Assembly: GCA_938038445.1 (NCBI GenBank)
Contig: CALHRZ010000005.1
Span: 1 to 64,000 of the forward strand
DNA length: 64,000 nt
Reading direction: 5' to 3'
Source of the DNA: an uncultured bacterium
Lineage (GTDB): Bacteria; Verrucomicrobiota; Kiritimatiellia; CAIKKV01
The stretch's first letter is position 1; each line of letters starts with the position of its first letter. Below are positions 1 to 6,450 of the stretch, piece by piece. The notes under the pieces are model-generated. The model was not told the origin of the DNA. It ran no database searches and worked only from the letters and a program-made list of their open reading frames with translations. The position numbers were made by a program, and so were the translations under genes.

Positions 1-662
1 CGCGTCATCATCAGCCGGGAACTGAATCCGAAAAGACGCTTCAACGCCGCCAGACTGAATCGGCCCGAGGGAACCCAACGGGTGTATAGGGCGAGCATCG
101 CCGATGAAACGACCACACTGAGCAGCTGCTGCCAGACGAGAGCCCAGACCCCCTTGCCCCAATGGGCCAGCCCGATGGCTACCGCCCCGGTCATGATCCC
201 CACCGCAATGTGGACGGCGGAGATGACCCGATGCTCCATTTGCTTTTGCAAGAGAAGGGAAGGAATGGATCCAAAAGGGCCCGCGATAAATGTCAAAGCG
301 GACACGCGAACGATCGGCACAAGGGCCGGCTGACGATAAAAAGCGGCAATCCAGGGGGCACCCCAAAAAAGACCCAGATAGATGAGAACCCCCAGGGCCA
401 GATTGTAACAGAATACGGAATCGTATTCGATGGGCTCGGGATCCTTTTTTCGAAGAAGAGCGATTCCGAATCCGCCATCGGTGAAAATCGCCCCCACCGC
501 CCAGAAAATGCCCAGCATGCCGATCAGACCATAATCGGCCGGCGACAATCGGCGGGCCAGCAGGATGCCAATGACGGGCGTGATGAGTCGGCCGATGAAT
601 TGAAAGGCCAGGCTCCACGCGGCGGCGGAAACCGACCGCTGCGTCAAACTTCGCCCGCTCAT
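1..662 (-). CDS. Polysaccharide flippase (Wzx/PST type), partial
   Basis: The first 220 codons of a multi-spanning membrane protein that continues beyond the left edge. Read on the minus strand it starts MSGRSLTQRSVSAAAWSLAF and contains the motif LSPADYGLIGML, typical of oligosaccharide-lipid flippases of the MOP superfamily (WzxC-like). Alternating hydrophobic segments follow (FWAVGAIFTDGGFGIALL, FCYNLALGVLIYLGLF). Its ATG overlaps the TGA of the upstream glycosyltransferase (ATGA), so the two are translationally coupled. Role by family: flipping lipid-linked glycan repeat units across the inner membrane. The C-terminal half is not visible, so the exact subfamily cannot be set. Confidence 0.8.
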   Translation of the reverse strand, partial: MSGRSLTQRSVSAAAWSLAFQFIGRLITPVIGILLARRLSPADYGLIGMLGIFWAVGAIFTDGGFGIALLRKKDPEPIEYDSVFCYNLALGVLIYLGLFWGAPWIAAFYRQPALVPIVRVSALTFIAGPFGSIPSLLLQKQMEHRVISAVHIAVGIMTGAVAIGLAHWGKGVWALVWQQLLSVVVSSAMLALYTRWVPSGRFSLAALKRLFGFSSRLMMT

Positions 663-1834
663 GGAACACCCTCTTCCGCCTTTTGCAACAACCGCTCAAC
701 CCCTTTTTCAAACGTCGCGTTCAACTCCTCGGAGATGCGGGCGGAAGCCGCGCCCATCCGAGCCCGTTCCGCCGGCTGTAATGCCATCCGTCTCAACCAC
801 CGGGCCAGTTCTTTCACATCCCCGTCTTCAAATATCCAGGCATTCTCCCCCGGCCGGGCCGCATCGCTTTTTCCCACCGCTCCCATGGCGGCCGGCACGA
901 TCATCGGCAACCCCATCCGCGCCGCCTCCACCGCCACCAATCCATAGGACTCCCGGTCGCACGTATGCGCCAGAAAATCGGCCGCCGCATAGGCTTGCGC
1001 GACCTCGTCCACATTGAGAAATCCCGTGCAACCGCCCGCCAACTGTTCCTTTGCAAGCCGGCGTTCCACCTCCCGGCGGAGCGCCCCATCGCCGGCAAAC
1101 AACGCCCAAACAGCCGGGCCGGGGCCGTTCCCTTCCCTCGCCCGCCGGAGCGCCTCAACGTAATCCAGAGGCCGCTTGAGCGCCGTGATCTTGCCGCACC
1201 AAAGCCCCACGCATCCCTCCGACGGGATCCCCCACCGCCGCCGAGCCTCCTCCCGAATCCGCTCACGATTTTCCGCGGCCGCGTCGAAAAGCGCAGGGTC
1301 CGTGGTAAAGGGAAACCGAATGAACCGACGAAAAGGAACTCCTAAGGAGGCATAATAGGCCTCGTTCGCCTCTCCCACCGTCAGAAAACCCGAAACCGTC
1401 CGAAAAAAGGGGCGCAAAACGATCTGTTTGATCAGCCGTTTCCAAAACGGTCGCCGGCGCTCTTTCCGAATGTTGGAATCGCCAGAAAGAAACACCGGTC
1501 GCCGATGAGCGCGTGCCCACTTCCAGGCTGCGCGAGTCCATCGGTCGCTGTACCCATGAATCCACACGGCGGCCGGGTCAAATGCATCCAGCGCCTGCAG
1601 AATCTGGGCGCCATCCGCCTCTTCTTTTCCCCCTGGAAACGATGAGGAGTACCCGTCGAGAATGGGCATCTTCCACGAAAAGGTCTGTCCGAATTCCCGG
1701 TCGTAATATTGTTCAAGCCCCATCCGCGAACCGAAAAAAACATGGAAGGTCCCCTCGGAGCGTCTCGCGATGAACCGATAGCGGTGCGCGAAATATTGAA
1801 TCGGATGGGAAACGATATGGGCCAGTCGAATCAT
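659..1834 (-). CDS. Glycosyltransferase family 4
   Basis: 391 aa. The N-terminus MIRLAHIVSHPIQYF fits a GT-B glycosyltransferase donor/acceptor fold, and the C-terminal half has the retaining GT4 signature: GLWCGKITALKRPLDYVEAL, then CDRESYGLVAVEAARMGLP with the two acidic residues of the E-x7-E motif. I chose the ATG at 1834 rather than one 16 codons upstream because the family starts with this beta strand. The gene is followed with a 4-bp ATGA overlap by a flippase, placing it in a lipopolysaccharide or exopolysaccharide assembly operon. The sugar donor is unknown. Confidence 0.8.
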   Translation of the reverse strand: MIRLAHIVSHPIQYFAHRYRFIARRSEGTFHVFFGSRMGLEQYYDREFGQTFSWKMPILDGYSSSFPGGKEEADGAQILQALDAFDPAAVWIHGYSDRWTRAAWKWARAHRRPVFLSGDSNIRKERRRPFWKRLIKQIVLRPFFRTVSGFLTVGEANEAYYASLGVPFRRFIRFPFTTDPALFDAAAENRERIREEARRRWGIPSEGCVGLWCGKITALKRPLDYVEALRRAREGNGPGPAVWALFAGDGALRREVERRLAKEQLAGGCTGFLNVDEVAQAYAAADFLAHTCDRESYGLVAVEAARMGLPMIVPAAMGAVGKSDAARPGENAWIFEDGDVKELARWLRRMALQPAERARMGAASARISEELNATFEKGVERLLQKAEEGVP

Positions 1835-1892
1835 AAAAAACAGATGCGTTTTATAGTAGACCAAAATAACAACCGGCCTCAACCTCTATATT

Positions 1893-1919
1893 GGGGTCAG
1901 ACCTCAACATTCAACATTT
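1893..1919. repeat. 27-bp direct repeat, copy 1
   Basis: The 27-bp sequence beginning GGGGTCAGACCTCAACATTC is repeated exactly at 9113-9139, in the same orientation. It contains a tandem CAACATT pair. It lies in the intergenic region upstream of the glycyl-radical activase gene. Similar GGGGTCAGACC-type motifs are found near REP-associated tyrosine transposases in other genomes (recollection, not searched), so it may be a scattered mobile-element end. Confidence 0.75.
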
Positions 1920-1983
1920 GCGATCGCTCCGCCTTTTCCGTTCTCCTTTTTTCCGAAGACGTTCTCTTCGGTTTCATGCCTAA

Positions 1984-2012
1984 AACCTGTGAATTTCCTT
2001 TATTTACAGGTT
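1984..2012. promoter_or_regulatory. Inverted repeat upstream of glycyl-radical activase
   Basis: AACCTGTGAA and TTTACAGGTT form arms matching at 9 of 10 positions, separated by 9 bp, ending 27 bp before the activase ATG. It could be an operator for an oxygen- or substrate-responsive regulator, or an RNA hairpin. It does not closely match the CRP or FNR consensus. Confidence 0.35.
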
Positions 2013-2039
2013 GCACGAATTGCCCTAGAGTCGGCCCCC

Positions 2040-2957
2040 ATGGCATCCAGTAGGGAAATTAAAGGCCGGATTTTCGATATCCAGCGGTTCTCGCTGGAGG
2101 ATGGTCCCGGCATTCGAACGACCGTTTTTTTCAAGGGCTGTCCCCTTCGATGCGAGTGGTGTCATAACCCCGAATCCCAGTCTTTCAGGTCCGAACTTCT
2201 TTTTGCAGTTGACCACTGCCTTCTTTGCCGCGCGTGTTTGACGGCGTGTCCACGGGCCGCTCATGCCTTTTCGGCGGAAGACGTCCATTTCTTCGATCGC
2301 AGCCGTTGCGACGCCTGCGGTCGTTGCGCGGCCGTCTGCCCTTCCCGCGCCCTTCAACTAGCCGGCCGAGAAATGACCGTGGCGGGAACTCTTGCGGAAC
2401 TTGAACGGGATGATTTCTATTATCGCCATTCCGAAGGGGGTATCACCCTCTCGGGCGGAGAACCCCTTGCCCAGCCGGAGTTCGCCTTCGCCCTTTTGGA
2501 AGCCTGCCGGGCTCGCGGTTGGCATACAGCGGTCGAAACGTGCGGCTACGTCTCCGAAGAAACCCTCGACCGCATTCACCCCCTCGTCTCCCTTTTCCTC
2601 TTCGATTTCAAAGAGAGCGATCCGCAACGCCATCGTCTTTTCACCGGCGTGGATCCCCGGCCAATCATCGCGAATCTTGAACGGCTGAATGCGGCCGGCG
2701 CACGCATTTCCCTCCGCTGTCCCATCATTCCAGGCCGAAACGATCGCCCCGACCACTTCGCCGCCATCGCCGCGCTGGCGGAACGCCTTGACGCCGTCCG
2801 CGATGTCCGCATTCTCCCCTATCATCCCTTGGCGGCTTCCAAATTGGAACGATTAGGGCGCACCAACCCTTTCGAAGGAAACTCCTTCCCCGCCGAGGAA
2901 ACCGTAACGGCCTGGCGTCAGGCCGTGCAGTCGGGCACCTCCAAGCCCGTGCGCTAA
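2040..2957 (+). CDS. Glycyl-radical enzyme activating protein (PflA family)
   Basis: 305 aa radical SAM enzyme. The [4Fe-4S]-SAM motif CPLRCEWC (C34, C38, C41) is followed by a ferredoxin-like insert with two clusters (CLLCRACLTACPRA and CDACGRCAAVCPSRA), as in activases of the larger glycyl-radical enzymes (glycerol/diol dehydratase, choline lyase and hydroxyphenylacetate decarboxylase types) rather than of pyruvate formate-lyase itself. The SAM-binding GGITLSGGEPLAQPEFA segment is present. I chose ATG 2040 because the next upstream start adds 17 non-homologous residues. Family role: placing a glycyl radical on a partner enzyme under anaerobic conditions. No glycyl-radical enzyme is encoded in this window, so the partner is elsewhere. 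Confidence 0.88.
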   Translation: MASSREIKGRIFDIQRFSLEDGPGIRTTVFFKGCPLRCEWCHNPESQSFRSELLFAVDHCLLCRACLTACPRAAHAFSAEDVHFFDRSRCDACGRCAAVCPSRALQLAGREMTVAGTLAELERDDFYYRHSEGGITLSGGEPLAQPEFAFALLEACRARGWHTAVETCGYVSEETLDRIHPLVSLFLFDFKESDPQRHRLFTGVDPRPIIANLERLNAAGARISLRCPIIPGRNDRPDHFAAIAALAERLDAVRDVRILPYHPLAASKLERLGRTNPFEGNSFPAEETVTAWRQAVQSGTSKPVR

Positions 2958-2965
2958 ACCCTTTT

Positions 2966-5467
2966 TCAACTGGAAGGTTCGGGTTCGATCTTCCAGAGGG
3001 TTTCCGCGTATTGCCGCACCGACCGATCGGAAGAGAACTTTCCGCATCGGGCCACATTCAGCACGGCCTTCCGGTCCCACTCCTCCGGCCGACGGTATAA
3101 GGAATCCACCCGTTCCTGCGCCTCGATATAGGAGCGCAGGTCGGCCAGGAGCATGTAACGGTCCCCCTGCTCGATCAGCGCCTGCGCGATGGGTTCGAAC
3201 TCGCCGGGGGAACGAGCGGAAAAGCCGTCCCGTCGAATCCGATCGATCGCTTCGGCGATCTCCGGGTCGCGCCGAAGAATTTCGCGGGGATCATACGTCG
3301 GACGGCGTGCTTCCACTTCCTCCGCCGTCATTCCGAAAAGAAACATATTCTCTTCGCCCACTTCCTCGCGGATTTCGATCGTCGCACCGTCCAAGGTGCC
3401 CAACGTCAGTGCGCCGTTCGCCATCAGCTTCATATTGCCTGTTCCGGAGGCCTCCGTTCCGGCCAGGGAAATCTGCTCGCTCACGTTGGCGGCCGGAATG
3501 ATCCGTTCGGCCAGGGAAACCCGGTAGTCGGGCAGGAAAGCAACTCGAACCGTCTCCCCCAGTCCCGGCGTGCGGTGGAAGGCGTCCGCAACTGCATGGA
3601 GGAACCGGATGATCCGCTTGGCCATGATATAGCCCGGCGCGGCCTTGCCGGAGATGATGAACGTACGGGGATGCAGATCCATATGAGGATTGGCCCGAAG
3701 CCTGTTATACAACACCACCAGATAGAGGCCCAGCAGCAACTGTCGCTTGTACTCATGCAGCCGTTTGACGAGCACATCGAAAATCGAATGGGGCGAAACC
3801 GTCAGTCCCAGTTCCCCGCGAATCAACGCCGCCAACGCCTTCTTGTTCGCCTGCTTGACGGCCCGGAATCGCATTACGAACTCCTCATCCTCCGCCCAGG
3901 GTTCCAGCGCCCGCAGGGCTTCCAGATTCGTGATCCACTGGGACCCGATCGCGCCGGTGATCAAAGCGGAAAGTCCCGGATTGGCTTTCAGAATCCAGCG
4001 ACGGGGGGTGATCCCGTTCGTCACGCTGTGGAACCGCTCGGGCCACATCTCGGCGAAATCCCGAAAGACCCGTTCCCGCAAAATCTGGGTATGGAGTTCG
4101 GCCACCCCGTTCACAGCGCTCGAACCGACCACAGCCAAATGGGCCATACGCACCTGCTTTTCGGGGGTCTCTGCAAAAAGGCTGACCCGTTGGACGCGGG
4201 CATCATCGCCGGGGTAAGCGGCCCGCACTTCCGCCAAAAAACGGGCGTTGATCTCATACAAAATCTGGAGATGCCGCGGAAGCAGCCGCTCGAAAAAGGC
4301 CACTGGCCAGTGCTCCAGCGCCTCCGGAAGCACGGTGTGGTTCGTGTAGCCGACGCACCGGCGGGTCAAATCCCACGCTTCGTCCCATCCGAGCTTTTCT
4401 CGGTCCATCAACAGCCGCATCAACTCCGTTATGGCCAACGCAGGATGGGTGTCGTTGAGCTGAATGAACACCTTGTCCGGCAACCGGGCCCATGCCCGAC
4501 CGTTCCCTTCCACGAACCGCCGGAGGATGTCTTGCACCGAGCAGGAAACGAAAAAGTACTGCTGGCGGAGCCGCAATTCCTTCCCTTCCGTGATCGCATC
4601 GTTGGGATAAAGCACCTTGGTCAGGTTTTCCGCCAGCACCTTGTTTTCCACGGCATCGACATAGGAGCCCTTATTGAACTCCTCCAGGCTGAACTCGTCA
4701 GCCGCGTGGGCCGACCAGAGCCGAAGGGTATTGACCGTGCGCCCCCCATAGCCTACGACCGGAATGTCATGGGCCACCCCAACCACCGCCGTAGAGGCCC
4801 GCCAGCGGAACCGGTTCGATCCGGCCGGTTCGATCTCTTCCACGATTCCCCCGAATGGCACTTCATACGTGTATTCGCGCCGCACGACCTCCCAGGGATA
4901 GCCGTCCTTGAGCCAGCGGTCCGGCTCTTCGACCTGCGCCCCGTCGATGATGCGTTGTTTGAAGATGCCGTAATCGTAGTAAAGTCCGTAGCCCATGCCC
5001 GGATAGCCAAGCGTGGCGAGGGAATCCAAAAAGCAAGCGGCGAGACGCCCCAAACCGCCGTTGCCGAGACCGGCGTCCGTCTCGTAATCCCGCAGGACGT
5101 TCCAATCGAGACCGAGCCCGGCCATGGCGGATCGGACCGCCTTCTCCATCTGGAGATTGATCACATTGTTGCCCAACAGGCGGCCCAGCAGATATTCCAC
5201 TGAGAGGTAATAGAGCCGTTTGGGATTGCGCCGCCGCCGTTCCCGCTGGGTCCGCAACCAGCGGACCATGATACGGTCCTTAATGCTCCTGGCCAGGGCC
5301 TCGTAGAAATCCCGCTCTGTGGCGGTATTCCGATCCTTGGCTAGCGAATACACGAGATGGCGCTCGAAATCTTCCCGCAACCCGCGGGCCGAAACCGGCG
5401 GAACCGCTTCGCGATTCCGCGGTCGGCGCCTGGTCGGTCCAGTGCTCGATGAAGTGGCCTTACCCAT
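2966..5467 (-). CDS. glgP: Glycogen/starch/alpha-glucan phosphorylase
   Basis: 833 aa, the usual size for the GT35 phosphorylase family, which releases glucose-1-phosphate from glycogen with PLP as cofactor. Seen directly: RLYYLSVEYLLGRLLGNNVI near the N-terminus, GLGNGGLGRLAACFLDSLAT, IQLNDTHPALAITELMR, and the PLP site EASGTGNMKLMANG with its Schiff-base lysine near residue 679. The ATG at 5467 has an AAAGGA ribosome site 9 bp upstream; an upstream in-frame ATG would run into the preceding ppk2. It lies 28 bp downstream of ppk2 on the same strand, so the two probably share a transcript. Confidence 0.95.
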   Translation of the reverse strand: MGKATSSSTGPTRRRPRNREAVPPVSARGLREDFERHLVYSLAKDRNTATERDFYEALARSIKDRIMVRWLRTQRERRRRNPKRLYYLSVEYLLGRLLGNNVINLQMEKAVRSAMAGLGLDWNVLRDYETDAGLGNGGLGRLAACFLDSLATLGYPGMGYGLYYDYGIFKQRIIDGAQVEEPDRWLKDGYPWEVVRREYTYEVPFGGIVEEIEPAGSNRFRWRASTAVVGVAHDIPVVGYGGRTVNTLRLWSAHAADEFSLEEFNKGSYVDAVENKVLAENLTKVLYPNDAITEGKELRLRQQYFFVSCSVQDILRRFVEGNGRAWARLPDKVFIQLNDTHPALAITELMRLLMDREKLGWDEAWDLTRRCVGYTNHTVLPEALEHWPVAFFERLLPRHLQILYEINARFLAEVRAAYPGDDARVQRVSLFAETPEKQVRMAHLAVVGSSAVNGVAELHTQILRERVFRDFAEMWPERFHSVTNGITPRRWILKANPGLSALITGAIGSQWITNLEALRALEPWAEDEEFVMRFRAVKQANKKALAALIRGELGLTVSPHSIFDVLVKRLHEYKRQLLLGLYLVVLYNRLRANPHMDLHPRTFIISGKAAPGYIMAKRIIRFLHAVADAFHRTPGLGETVRVAFLPDYRVSLAERIIPAANVSEQISLAGTEASGTGNMKLMANGALTLGTLDGATIEIREEVGEENMFLFGMTAEEVEARRPTYDPREILRRDPEIAEAIDRIRRDGFSARSPGEFEPIAQALIEQGDRYMLLADLRSYIEAQERVDSLYRRPEEWDRKAVLNVARCGKFSSDRSVRQYAETLWKIEPEPSS

Positions 5468-5495
5468 TACCAAATATCCTTTTTCGAACCGTTTC

Positions 5496-6320
5496 TCAAT
5501 CGGCGGCCCGAAGTCGGGCGAGAAGGGTTTTCGCATCGCCTCGAGGAGGCGGCAATCGAATCTTCATGCCTCGCATCGTCTCCAGAAGAAGACGCGCCAC
5601 CGCCCAGTTCCGGTACCATTTGCGATCGGAAGGAATGATATACCAGAAGGCAAACGGCGTGTTGCATTCGGCCAATGCCTCTTCATACGCGCGCTGATAC
5701 TCCGCCCACAGCCCCCGTTCCTCGATATCCGATTCGCTGAACTTCCAATTGCGATCCGGGTCTTCCAGCCGCTGCATCAACCGCTTCTTCTGCTCGTTCC
5801 GGCTGATCTGAAGGAAACACTTCAACAGCACGACGCCGTTTTCGGTCAGGTGCTGCTCAAACGCCCGAATCTGGGCATACCGGGCTTTCCACACCGCCTG
5901 CGGCACGAGTTTTCGAACCCGGGCGACCAGCACATCCTCGTAGTGCGAACGGTTAAAGACACCGATTTCGCCGTAGGGGGGGACCGCCTTGTGGATGCGC
6001 CAGAGAAAATCATGGGCCCGTTCTTCCGGCGTCGGGACCTTGAACGACGTGATCCGGCACCCCTGGGGATTGAACCCCGAAAACACGTGGCGGATGACCC
6101 CATCCTTCCCCGAGGCATCCATCCCTTGCAACACCACCAGCACGGCCCTCCGACCTTCGGCATACAGGCGATACTGCATGGGGCGAAGTTCTTCGATCAT
6201 CGCCTCCAACTCTTCGGTCGCTTGCTCTTTGTCCTTGCAGCCAGGCGTTCGGTCCGGCGCAAGAGAGTCCAAACGGAGCCGGTGGCCCTCGGGAACCTTC
6301 AGTTTCTCGGCCAGATTCAT
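5496..6320 (-). CDS. ppk2: Polyphosphate kinase 2 family protein
   Basis: 274 aa. Walker A-like GMDASGKDGVIRHVFSG (about residues 65-80), the lid/Walker B region NRSHYEDVLVARV and the IPSDRKWYRNW motif identify a PPK2 that transfers phosphate between polyphosphate and AMP, ADP or related nucleotides in the cytoplasm. The length fits single-domain class I or III enzymes, not the two-domain class II. ATG 6320 has a GAGGAGA site just upstream; an earlier possible start adds 47 low-complexity residues and is rejected. It leads a two-gene operon with glgP, pairing polyphosphate use with glycogen breakdown, and is divergent from the PPDK-like gene at 6451. Confidence 0.92.
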   Translation of the reverse strand: MNLAEKLKVPEGHRLRLDSLAPDRTPGCKDKEQATEELEAMIEELRPMQYRLYAEGRRAVLVVLQGMDASGKDGVIRHVFSGFNPQGCRITSFKVPTPEERAHDFLWRIHKAVPPYGEIGVFNRSHYEDVLVARVRKLVPQAVWKARYAQIRAFEQHLTENGVVLLKCFLQISRNEQKKRLMQRLEDPDRNWKFSESDIEERGLWAEYQRAYEEALAECNTPFAFWYIIPSDRKWYRNWAVARLLLETMRGMKIRLPPPRGDAKTLLARLRAAD

Positions 6321-6402
6321 TCCGTCTCCTCTTCGTGGTAAATTAGGGGATTGTCTTTGCCCCTCCGGCTGCTGTCCAGCCCTTTTTTTTTTGCCGACCC
6401 TC

Positions 6403-6431
6403 TTGTCGGAACCCCCTTCCGTCGCTATGCT
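6403..6431 (+). promoter_or_regulatory. Sigma-70-type promoter for PPDK-like gene
   Basis: TTGTCG, 17 bp, TATGCT. The predicted start is about 13 nt before the ATG at 6451, whose AAGGGA ribosome site lies inside that short leader. It sits in the 130-bp divergent region shared with ppk2. Confidence 0.45.
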
Positions 6432-6450
6432 GTAAAAAACAAGGGACACC

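Noticed and set aside
1953-1971. CCGAAGA/TCTTCGG hairpin upstream of the activase
   Set aside because: The stem is short and is not followed by a T run in the direction of any transcript, so it is not called a terminator.
3575-5203. Open frame of 542 codons opposite glgP
   Set aside because: It is antisense to conserved phosphorylase motifs and has no ribosome site or known protein pattern.
6367-6392. GGCTG/CAGCC stem with a ten-T run before the PPDK-like gene
   Set aside because: On the plus strand it would terminate nothing, as no plus-strand gene lies upstream; the stem is only 5 bp. It is left out as a feature, though a leader role is possible.
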